From Trichoplax sp. H2 (Eukaryota > Placozoa > Uniplacotomia > Trichoplacea), in contig NOWV01000007.1 of the NCBI GenBank assembly GCA_003344405.1, positions 62,001 through 126,000 on the forward strand: a DNA stretch of 64,000 nt. Reading direction: 5' to 3'. Positions within the stretch are counted from its first letter, which is position 1, and every line of letters starts with the position of its first letter. The notes beneath the pieces were generated by a model. That model ran no database searches, was not told the DNA's origin, and saw only the letters and a program-made list of their open reading frames with translations. The translations under genes were made by a program, and so were the position numbers. Positions 1-10,783 of this stretch are shown one piece after another.

Positions 1-1894
1 TGGTGGCTTATTTATTTTCTGCTAAATACGGGCATTATAAGAAATGTTAGAAAGTGTAGCATAGAATGCTCTACTTGTGTTAAATTAGTAAGCTTCTTTT
101 TATAGCGTAATTTCGTTAATAGAGTTACAATAGATGGCTTAGTTAGATGGTATAGCTTTTAACTATTTTACCGAGAATTCTTCGCTGGCATTAGACAGCT
201 TGTATTTACGTTTACGTTAGTTTACGCGTAAACGGTAGTACAAATGGGACTGTTCCATGATTTCAATTCGTATTCATCTAATCTCAAGTATGATAATATA
301 TTGTATAGCACTTTCATACATTTCGCAGTGCTTAAAATGAAATTGGATGATAAATTGAGTCAGAACAAAGATAAAATACTATGGTAATGTCAATAAGAAT
401 AGGTATGATGATTCTATTATACGAGTAATTATACAGCTACCATCACTACTTTTACGGCCAACTATTGTAGCAGGTGAAGTCATTGATGAAGCTAATGCTG
501 ATTAGACTATATAAAAGTTAACAGTAAAATACTGCTTATGAATTAGTACAGTAAATATCAACAATCAACTACTATACAAATTGTAATACTTGCTTGTTTT
601 AGTACTAATATTAATTGTATTTTTTACATAAAATGCTAAAACTTACCAATTATATTACAGAGTACAGCGATTTCAGACAATATTACAGAAATGAAGATCT
701 TCATATGCTTAACAGATCTTATCGCATACACCAAACAGAGTTACTTTCTAACTTAACCACGGCTCGCTAGCTTTGCCTTAATACTTCAGAGTCTTTAATT
801 GCTTTCGCTAAAATAAGCTTAACATCGTATTATATAATTTTGACTCGGTAATACAGAATTATAGTTGCCATATAAAGCAATGGTAGGATATGATCGTGCA
901 GTCTTGTACTTTTTCTCAGCAAGTTCGGACTTTCTCTTGTCTGAAATATTTTGTAGATTGATTATTAGTTGCTTACCAATTACTAACTAGTAATATATTT
1001 GATTTATCAGTCTGACATCGTTGGCTTTCAGTAAAAGTACTACATACATATCTATGGCATAAATAAAATATTGTTTGGCAACATACGTGTACAGCTAGAT
1101 TTGCGAGATCAAACAGCTGCAGTACAAGAAATTACTGTAATATCAGCATTTGACAAAGTGCTAGTAGATTGTCATCTCATGATAACTTTCTGTATTGATG
1201 TTAGTGTTTTAAAGTGATTACTAGTAAACGATGCTGTAATGTAAATATTCTTGACATAGTAACATAGATACTGAGATTGCGGTGCTATTCTTTGCCATAA
1301 ATGTCTTGAATTAAGATTAGCCTTTCTCTGTCGTTATCATTGCCAAGACAGTCCTTCCTATGCCGTTGCCTTTATGCCTCCTACATTGCCTAATACCAGC
1401 CTTCTCCTTAACTACAACTTATAAATCCACTGACAAGTTAGCTTTATTCATGCATTTTACAGATTACTGGTGCAATATCCGAACCGTGCGGTATTTTTCG
1501 TAACATTGTGCATGTTTTTTGGCAGATGCTTTGAATATGATTTACTGCTTTCATTGTATTCGTATACTGTATTTGATTTATCCGTGTCAATATATTCTCA
1601 ATTAAAAATAGATGTCGATTAGTCTACCGCGACTCTCAAATTTTTCTGAGATTTACTATATAATTACCTCAGTCGGAATCATTTATTGAAGATAGCGACT
1701 TAATTTACTTAAAGTATATATTGATATAGTCTTCGTGAATCTCTGGTGACGAAATGGTAAACGCTGAAAAAGCATTGATGATGTTGTCTAATATTCTTTA
1801 TCCTGTCTTTATTGCATCCCTGATTCTTATATGGTATCATTTATACACTGCAGAGAAATTGCTTTCTTAATAAGAATTTGGGATTTTTATATAG
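1..1894. other. Sequence upstream of first recognised SR-gene exon
   Basis: AT-rich sequence with no convincing coding exon. It is probably intron of the SR gene, because the exon at 1895 opens inside an RRM. I looked for RNP1/RNP2-like coding on the plus strand and did not find it. Confidence 0.4.
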
Positions 1895-3705
1895 GATGCG
1901 ATGCATTATGAACATGGGAGAGATGTTGGTGGGTCTCGAATAGTAGTCGAATGGACAAGGAGTAGAGAAGTAAGTTGCTTTCTTTTAGATACACATACGC
2001 ATACTGTACTTTTGCTAATATAGAGCAATTGCTGTAAATACTTTCATATATTTAATTCTGTCATGCTATTACTTCATAACACGGGTTCTTATTATGCGTA
2101 TTGACAGGATTATTCATCTGATAGGCGATCACCTCGTAAGTAATCTTATTTTAAAACTAGTATAGCTATCCTTTACTGCAGCCAGTACAATTTGAAGAAT
2201 GATCTTCTAAAGTTTTAATTAGCTTTGACTTGTTTTTTATTACTCTTTGTTAGGTTCATATCGGCGTCGGTACGTGTTGGTTGATACCAATATCGCGTTA
2301 ATAAAATTTAAATTCTTGATAATTTCGTTACAGTCTTTACTATAGCTTACGATTGATAAGTATGTTATCTTTTAAATTTTATAACGTCGAATATTTTAAA
2401 TTTTAAATTTTTATCTCTTTATTAGGTCTCCTTCACCTTTTGCAAGGTAATGCCTGATACTATTTTTGATATCGTGTCATGGTAAATGGCTATCTAACGT
2501 AATGCATGATATTATAAATATGCATATTTATAGGAGAAGATCTCGTACCCGATCTCGCTCTAGAGATCGTAGAAGATCATATTCTAGATCTAGATCTGGA
2601 AGTTCTGACCGTTATGACTCTAGGAAAAAGAATAGTTCCAGAAGGGACAGGTATGATCACCTTGAATTGATCTCATTACAGTATTGATAACTTAAAGAAT
2701 GCGTAAAATAAAACGGAGTGTCATTTCCCTTTCTCTGACTAAAGATTAATTTGATTGCTTTTCAATCTCTAGATCTTTGACGCCACAACGCCGAAGGTAG
2801 TCCTGTTTTCATTATAATATATTTTCTATTACGTTTGGTAATCATTTCCATAATTTTAATGTAGGAGACATTCCCGATCGAGATCTCGCTCTAGTTCTGA
2901 TAGGGATAGTAGAAGGAAAGAAAGTGACAGAAGAGAGAGGTTAGTTGCATGTTTTCTAGCAATGCTAATTCGAACTGATTTTGTGATGTACGTTTTGATA
3001 TCACTACTATGTTAACTCATTTAGATCAAGAAGTGAGAGAGGATCTGCTAAGAAAAATTCTGGATCTCGATCTAAATCCAGGTAATGTACGAAATTTTTT
3101 CTGAATTCCTGCAACATAACGTAATAATAAGCTACAGCACAATTCTTCTCATTCCTATTTTGAGCTGTTATCCTGCAATAGATTAACCGTAATAAATTTT
3201 TGTATTTGATATTATGTGCTTTATATTTATCAGATCAAGATCTAGCTCGAAATCAAAGTCTAGGTAATACTTGCAGATAATTCAGTCTTTCCTTCATTTT
3301 TCAATTATTAATGCAATATCCTTAGCTAATCTCCTTCCGTTTAGATCTAGATCGCCTTCGCCGAAGCGATATTCAAGGTAGGATCGATCAATCAATGCAG
3401 TTTATAGATTAACTGACCAGCTATAATGATCTAAGGTCTGGATCATGCGCGTTCGAAAGTTTCTTTGAGTAATACCTTACTTCATCAATTTATTTAGGTC
3501 GCGATCTCGAAGCCCACCTTCTCGCTCGCGTTCAGCATCACGGTACTGGATTAATTATTGTATTTAAAAATTTTTTATCGTTATGGTCTTATCAATTGTA
3601 ACGTACAGTTTCTGCGATATTGATTATTATAATACTGTTTGTATTATAATTATAAGGGAACGCCGCAGTCGAAGTGTGTCAAAGGATTCTAGATCCGATC
3701 ATTAA
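1895..3705 (+). CDS. SR-family splicing factor, 3' part (end of RRM plus RS domain)
   Basis: This is the 3' part of a gene for an arginine/serine-rich splicing factor, a nuclear protein that binds exonic enhancers and recruits the spliceosome. The first supported exon (1895-1969) encodes the last helix and strand of an RRM (DAMHYEHGRDVGGSRIVVEW). Following exons are 2108-2135, 2254-2269, 2426-2446, 2534-2650, 2773-2796, 2865-2939, 3025-3081, 3234-3263, 3345-3377, 3498-3542 and 3657-3705, ending in TAA. They encode an RS domain with many SR/RS dipeptides. All junctions keep frame with GT-AG sites. Most RS junctions split an arginine codon as AG|R. The N-terminal RRM half with the RNP motifs was not found in 1-1894, so it lies in unrecognised exons or upstream of the window. 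No CCHC zinc knuckle follows the RRM. The exact SRSF orthologue is not determined. Confidence 0.85.
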
Positions 3706-5205
3706 GAAAAGCACTTGTAACAATCGTACAATTTGGATGACTTATGAATACACCTGTTCCATACCCGCCTGTAGATGATTATTAACCGAAAATATTAGCA
3801 GAAAGTTTCGAATTTCTGATATATGGGTAGTATTTAACCACTGTTACGAGACCTCGCTAAATGCTATAAATATGTGTTTCCTGACACATAATGTGGTTCT
3901 TAATATTTTATGATGGATTTTATATGATTGCCCTTTAATTATGAAAAGCGTTGTATTACGATCTTTCAGTTAAAATAGTAGTTGAGTCTTTAATTTAAAC
4001 TTAATGTTACACAGAAGCAGAAGGTACTGTAATGAGATGATTGTTTAGGTCATTCAAGGTAAAGATTGGACCTTATTTATGTCGACCTTGTAAGATTGCA
4101 GGGTAGATGTGGATAATTAAGGATCATAATACCGATGTATATCCCTAGTTTTTAAGATAATATTAGGCAACTTGCATAACGATCTTATTAGTTGAATAAA
4201 AATTTTAAGTTCTTGAAATGTTCAAGTGGAATAGCGATTTACTCGATCCATATGAAATATTATAAAAAATTGAGAGATTCTAATAAGGTTGAAATCTTGT
4301 AATGTGTTGACGTAAGGTGATTTAACTTACTCAACTTCTACTTAACATATATGCATATATAAGGAATGGGTCGTAGCATGCATTGCCAAGGTATTAGATT
4401 ACAGTATGAGTCATATGCAATTCTTTATTACAATTACGGTACTGTACTGTATATTTAGATTTGAAAAGGCATTTACATACCCACCTACTGTATATAATAG
4501 GAAATTGTGTACAAATAACATCCTTATGAAGAATGAATACTAGCGATCTTGAGATGATGTCAGCAATAGGTACTGAGTATAGTATTGTAAAGCTGTAGGT
4601 TGATAAAAGCAGGACTTGTTCAAAATCTAAAAAGAACCACAGTACTATACGGTCTAATTTTTATATCTTGTTTCTCTTTAAAATTTTATTAATTCCAGTA
4701 AGCACCGCTCATTTGCGTACGATATCAAACTGTACTAGGCAGTAGGCACTCACCTCTATTATTAAGATTGCTATTATGAGCCGGTAAATAAGAGTAAAAT
4801 TGATCATTTAGTTGCCTATTGGTAAACTGTTGCTCATGAAACCTAGGCCATGGCTGCAAACTAATTAATTCCAGGATGGAATGCATGTACATTGTACAGC
4901 TGTAATGGAAATATGGAAATAGAATCTAGTACGCGCAATATGAGAAGCTGCTGCTGACTCAAGGTTTGGAAGCAATCTCAAGCCAGTAGCGTAGGTGAGT
5001 TAACGCGGTAGTCGGAATCTATTACTGACAGAGTACTATACCCTACACAACCCTACGGTATGTTACTAGTTCAGTGTATTGTACAAATACTCGACAGTCA
5101 CAGTTGCTGTCTGTCGGTAGCCGGTGGGCTTTACCACTCTCGAGTCTGGACGGCGATCACGTTAAGGTTTAGGAGGTTGGAGCCTGCTGGAGGATTACTG
5201 GGAAA
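3706..5205. other. Intergenic, SR gene to ILRUN
   Basis: No coding region recognised. A canonical AATAAA lies at 4195-4200, about 490 bases after the SR stop codon, and is a possible polyadenylation signal. The last few hundred bases before 5206 are somewhat GC-richer and presumably hold the ILRUN promoter and 5' UTR. Confidence 0.4.
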
Positions 5206-7230
5206 ATGGCAGACGATCTAATGCAGAAATTTAGTGTGTTAGGCACTACAGATCATGATATACTCATCAAGCAATTGCAAGAATACTTAAACTACCAGTT
5301 GAGTCCTTCTGGATGTGAATTCTTCTTGGATATGAATAACTGGTAAGGCATAGAAGCAGAGTAATCGTAATCGCCGATCCGATCGGCTTAGCACGCGCTG
5401 TACGTAAGAAGTTATAACAGTAGTACTATGGACTATTGTACAATTAGCATGCACAAAGGTTGTGTCTTGATTCTCTATGCAATCCAATGATTTAGAAAGA
5501 TACTATAGTTGTTGATCACAGTTTTAATAATGATAGAATCCAATCCGATCGTATATTATATGCCCATAGTCATCATTTTGATTAGTTCTATCCTAAAATG
5601 ATGATCAACATACCGTATAGTTTCTTTTCTTTTGGTTACTATGCAAAATTGATATGTCATCAAGAGTCATCATTTTAAAAAGTTCGATTTCGAGCTTAGT
5701 TTATTTCCATTGGCTCGATATGCTAATCTATATCATCTAATACTGTACGTTTGATCTTTCTTTTTTTAGGAATTTACAGGTAATTCTTTAATCAATTCGG
5801 CTATAGACATTGAAATTGACACGATTGACTCTTACGCAATATAATAACAAGAGAAAAAAATCTATCTTTCAAAAAATGAATCGACAAGACTTAACTTGCA
5901 CGGTTCATTTCCGGATTATTGTAAAACATTTCCTAGCCCTGCAGTATTGTATGCTTAGATTGCTGTTATGACTGCATTTTTTAGTACTACTTGCTGCTAT
6001 TTCAGTTTTAATGTTATCACTATGCCGTACCTAATGTTGGAATTGGTATGCTGTAACGACGTAAATTGCTTGTTAGGAAGTACGTTCTGTAGATTCCAAC
6101 TCTTTTCTTTATCCCACGTACAACTATAGTTGGCTTTAGGATCTTATTTTGATTATAATGCTCCAACTGAGTATTTGCCATCAATGACGTTTATTCAAGA
6201 CGTAACTATTGGTGAAGGGGAATCTGTTCAACCAAACACTCAATTTGTTAAGACGTGGCGGATTCAAAATTCAGGTTCAAACTATTTTTACTTAAGATAT
6301 AATAGCTACCATCTACTTTTAATTTAGAAGAGACAGTAGGGCATTACGCAAATAGATAGTACAGCATTTTACTAGTACTTATTGTTTTAATCTGGTATTC
6401 CTAAGTCATATCCATACTCTCGTTAAGGATTGTTGTCATTCTCTATTTTCAATGACTGAGCAAAGTCCACACTAGCTCAAGTTCTTGCCGCTCGTAGCAT
6501 CGCTATTTCAATAATAAATTATATAAGGGAATAAACGATATAAATTACGATTGCTTATTAAATAATAACTCCTCGATGCTAATAATTATAATGAATATGG
6601 ATGCAGCTTAAGATTAATTTTGTTTTATTATCATTTTATTTAATATTGTAGGTCAGAAAAGGTGGCCAGATTCGGTTAGACTAAGGTTTATTGGAGGTGA
6701 TCAGTTAGGACCTTCCCATGAAGTTCGTGTACAGTCACATGATGCACAAGAGATAGGAGATGTTAGCGTAGTTATGATTTCACCCAATCAACCAGGAACA
6801 TTTCAGGGTCGTTGGAGAATGGCAACACAAGAAGGTCTCTTTTTTGGAGGTAAATACATGTATATTTTATGCTTTTTTTAAGTGGCAGCTCATTGCGATA
6901 TATCACCTTCTAAACTAAACATTCTCGTTTGATTTGGATAAAAATTCAGACATCATTTGGGTCATCATTAGCGTCGAAAATTCAGGTTTATTGGGTCTAA
7001 CACAGCAGTTATCTTACATTAATACAAGGGATAATGGAGAGACAACAATGGAACATCACGATACTACAGATTTTAATCCCTTTGGTCGTGTTGGAGCCAC
7101 TTCGACAGAAGCAGTTTTTAGTCAGCAAGCTTCATCATCATATCCTACCTTAATAAAACCCCAATCACTTCCGGATGAAGACGTTAGTAGTGCTATACCT
7201 AATGAGAGATTCTATTATTATATTAAATAA
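5206..7230 (+). CDS. ILRUN: ILRUN (C6orf106) orthologue
   Basis: Orthologue of ILRUN, in vertebrates an inhibitor of IRF3/NF-kB-dependent transcription that carries an NBR1-like FW domain. Exons are 5206-5342, 5770-5779, 6130-6274, 6652-6849 and 6950-7230, joining in frame to 256 residues (human about 298). The N-terminal UBA-like part has LMQKFSVLGTTDHD and ECEFFLDM-like sequence (SGCEFFLDMNNW). The FW domain follows with DVTIGEGESVQPNTQFVKTW, then RIQNSG, GGDQLG, GRWRM and DIIWVIISVE. The C-terminal tail retains FNPF but is shorter and diverged. The second exon is only 10 bases (encoding NLQ) and is required both for phase and to match the family NLQ..IG stretch. The start is the first ATG before the conserved N-terminus, in context aaaATGG. 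Confidence 0.93.
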
Positions 7231-8661
7231 GCAACTTTTTGTATCTATAATATTGGACTGCTAAAATATCATCCAGAAACTAGTTTATAAAGGAATTTAA
7301 CATGTTAATTATAACTTGGATATCATAGTCACCGCTTAGAATAACGGTGACGATCTACTCCTACATCGAGATTGAACATAAACTCTAATAATTCTTTGAT
7401 TACTGTAGATTTCAGCGGATGTGGATGAACATGAAGAAATGAAGTAAACTGTTCACAATGGGAGCATCATTCTCTGCAGTCTTACCATTTTCGTTCCCAT
7501 ATGGAATTGCAATGTATTTAATAACGTATCCAATTTTTTTATGAGAATATATTAACTGTAGTATCCTTTTAATAGAAATGATGAATGAGAGTCATTATTA
7601 TCAATGATGTAGCAAATAAGTTATTTATTACAAATACCGAACATAAGTAGCAGCTTTCCATCACCAATTTTGTACAGTGCCTAACCATTTGCTAAGCCAA
7701 TCTTTCTTAAATAACATTTTTGCAAGGGTTTATAATTAATTTGTAATGTGAAATATATCGCATCAAATCAGCAGACTATAATATTCAGTTCAATTTTACG
7801 TTTTATATATATGTATATATGAAAGTGATTGATATCTACTAAAGTCAAGAATAAGAGTTCTATGTTAGGATTTATTGCTGTATTGTATGTGTAAGAGCCT
7901 AGTTACTGTATTTCTTGTGTTATAATTTACTAGCTTTGCGAAAGATATTATACTTGGCGCATAAGATTTTTTCTTAAATTCATGAATACTGTATCTCGAA
8001 ATTTATGCTTTGAAGATACAAATATCTTGCTATTGATGCTGCATCTCAGTTGAAAATATGCTTGTTCAAATTTGTTAGTGTATAGTGTATTGATTTGCAA
8101 TTTTTTGTAGCAGCTTGGCAGATTACTGTACTTGTGCCTATCGTAAAGTTTTTGAAAGCGATCGCCCGTTGTATTGTATTATTAGGGCAGTACGGTTAAA
8201 AACTATTTTCCTTACAAGCCTTAAATATGTAATGTACTAAAAAATTAACTCTGAAAAGAACCAGTCTAAATTTGATTGAATGATCATTAACAAATAATAA
8301 AGATGTAAATCTGTTATGGAATATAAATTCGATTGTCTTCATCTTGCATTATAAATCCCTATTTAGACTGAAATTAGCTATTTGATGAGACAGATCGTTG
8401 TAAATACTAATAGATTATTATAGCGCAGTTATGTATTGCAGCCGTTAATTGATATTCTGTAACAGGTTTAATCACAGACTCGAGGCTGACGTATATAAAT
8501 TCAATTTCAAAATCATACCCGTTAGTTGAATTCCTTATCTAATAAATTATGTAAAATGATAGTAATATAAACACCATTATTATATCTTTAAATAGAGTAT
8601 AATTATTTATAGTAAAAGCGTAATGAATCTAAAGGAGCACATTTATGTATATCTTTGATGC
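7231..8661. other. Intergenic between convergent ILRUN and METTL15
   Basis: The two genes converge here. The stretch should hold both 3' UTRs. No further coding region is recognised. An AATAAA-containing stretch occurs near 8295 but is far from the ILRUN stop. Confidence 0.35.
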
Positions 8662-9864
8662 TTACAATCTGTTTTCATCATTTTCGGGACAGAAAATAGC
8701 ACAACGAAGTTTGGCTGATCTAGCTCTAGAATTATGAGCTATCTCTTCTGGGCTTGGATAAATTGGTTTTTTACAAATAAGTTTCCAAGGGCTATTTCTC
8801 TTTATGATTGATTTTGATTCGATCTTTGATTTACCTTCCTCACTTAAACGAGCATACTGCTTTGAAGAAGTTGGGCTACTCCGAGATGTAAAATCTGGTC
8901 GATCTTCGCCGTTGAAGAATTTTTTTACAATTCGATCTTCAAGTGAATGAAAACTGATAACTATTAATCTTCCTCCATTTTTGAGTAATGCTTTACAAGC
9001 ATTCAAGCCCTGAACTAACTGCCATAATTCATCATTGATTAAGATTCTAATTGCTTGAAACGTTCTTGTGGCTGGATGGATTTGGCCATCTTTACGATAT
9101 TTGTAAGGGAATTGTCGATCAATAATGTCAACCAAATGGTCTGTTGTAGTGATAGGTTGTTTTTTCCTAGCTTTAATAATAGCTGTAGCAATTGTTCGTG
9201 CTTTCCTTTCTTCTCCATAGTTCCACAAGACATCAGCTAAATCTTCTTTATCGATATTATTAATTACATGAGCAGCAGTGATACGATGTTGGTGCTCTTT
9301 CAATCGAATATAACTACCCTGTCGATAGCATGTAATAAGTGATCTTTTCTCTGTCTTGCTACTGCCTATTTCATCCGACGTAGCATCCATCCTCATATCG
9401 AGTGGACCACTAGATTGAAATGAAAATCCTCGTAGTGGATCATCAATTTGCATGGAAGACATACCTAAATCGAAAATGATGCCATCCATTGAATTAGGAG
9501 GTAATTTTTCTTGAGCTAATAATTTGTTTTCCATTTGACCAAAGCGACACTGTACAACTTTTAAGCGTTGTATCCAATTTGATGTTGTCGATGCAAGTTG
9601 TTTAGCTCGAGCAATTGCTAAAGGATCAGTATCGATCGCATAAATCTGACAGTCAGTAGCTGCTTTGAGGATAGCGGAGGTATGACCACCTCCACCAAAA
9701 GTTGCATCGATATAGCTTTGTCCATTAGCTGGTGCTAGTAATTTGACTACAGTATCAAGTAGGACAGGCTGATGTTTCAAGACAGAGCAGTGCCTGATAT
9801 GATTATTATCATATGCGTACCTGCAACTTGTTAAGGTACGACGAAAACGCCAGTAGCATTTCAT
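8662..9864 (-). CDS. METTL15: METTL15/RsmH-type rRNA N4-cytosine methyltransferase
   Basis: SAM-dependent methyltransferase of the RsmH (MraW) family. The animal member METTL15 makes N4-methylcytidine in mitochondrial 12S rRNA and supports small mitoribosomal subunit assembly. A single uninterrupted 400-residue frame is unusual next to intron-rich neighbours. The SAM-binding motif DATFGGGGHT is at residues 53-62, DLGMSSMQID at 132-141, LDMRMD at 155-160, YGEER at 216-220 and SFHSLEDRIVK at 304-314. The C-terminal NSRARSAKLR is typical of the family. Residues 1-30 are basic and hydroxylated with few acids, consistent with a mitochondrial targeting peptide. Between LDMRMD and the helix starting TAAHVIN there are about 35 residues not expected from bacterial or human relatives. 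The gene is head-to-head with the UBC9-like gene, about 920 bases apart. Confidence 0.93.
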   Translation of the reverse strand: MKCYWRFRRTLTSCRYAYDNNHIRHCSVLKHQPVLLDTVVKLLAPANGQSYIDATFGGGGHTSAILKAATDCQIYAIDTDPLAIARAKQLASTTSNWIQRLKVVQCRFGQMENKLLAQEKLPPNSMDGIIFDLGMSSMQIDDPLRGFSFQSSGPLDMRMDATSDEIGSSKTEKRSLITCYRQGSYIRLKEHQHRITAAHVINNIDKEDLADVLWNYGEERKARTIATAIIKARKKQPITTTDHLVDIIDRQFPYKYRKDGQIHPATRTFQAIRILINDELWQLVQGLNACKALLKNGGRLIVISFHSLEDRIVKKFFNGEDRPDFTSRSSPTSSKQYARLSEEGKSKIESKSIIKRNSPWKLICKKPIYPSPEEIAHNSRARSAKLRCAIFCPENDENRL

Positions 9865-10783
9865 ATCGAAGTGATGAAGAAGAAGCAGAAGATAGAGCTA
9901 AGGAGTTAGAAAGTAAAAATATACTTTATGATCATACTGCAGGTATCTACATCATTTACAATGGACAGTCCTATGCATAATCTACAAGGAAGTAACAGAA
10001 ACTACTTACCAATTCAACTTAAGCTATACTTCTATTCATTGATATCCTTAATGTAGAAGTAGAGCTGGAAATAGGAATCGCTACCAACACCTGAGCTCCT
10101 CCAGTTGCCTCTATTTTTTGAGCTGGAAAAGACAGTCGCTTTGCTTTACCCTGCACTTGTTAGACCAATAACTGTATGAATCGGTTCAGCTGATTCAGTA
10201 CCAACTGATCAATACTACCAGTAGTTACGATGATAAAATCGAATATTTTGTTGATATTTATCGTTGCAGAGACAATTAGTATCTTGGTTTTGCTTGTGAT
10301 TTGCAGCTAGCCTGTTGCCCTGTTGCAGAGTTCGACCTGACAAGCGCCGGTGATAGTTACTCACTATAGAGTGTCAAGCTCTGTATTGAACAGTCTACTA
10401 CCATACTGTATGCGATTTGCTTCTCGATACTAAAGTAGGATTAGGGCGAGTCCGTCTCCTTGACGACGGCAAACGTTGGGTATAAGATTATCGAGCTGCT
10501 AAAACTTGAGTAAATTTCGTTATTCCATTACTCATGTTTGCGTAGCGATACTCACAACCGTTGGATTTAGCCAGAGGCCAAAATTCAAATCCAGCGGTAA
10601 AATCAAGGCTCTCCAGTATCCAGTCTAGCTCTCAGTATCGTGTTCCGAACGTGAGCTGCTGTCTATACTACAGCTGTAGTCGAATGCAAGGTTAGTTTGC
10701 TAAGGCTAAAATCGACCCTCGCTAGGCAAGATTCCCAACTATCCTTCTACGAAACTCTTCTTCTTGCAGACCATTTTGCAGAG
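9865..10783. other. Divergent intergenic region, METTL15 and UBC9-like gene
   Basis: About 920 bases between two divergent start codons, so it presumably contains both promoters. A GC-richer stretch sits around 10280-10700. An open frame upstream of and in phase with the ATG at 10784 starts at 10697, so a longer N-terminus for the E2-like protein is possible. It is not similar to UBC9. Confidence 0.4.
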
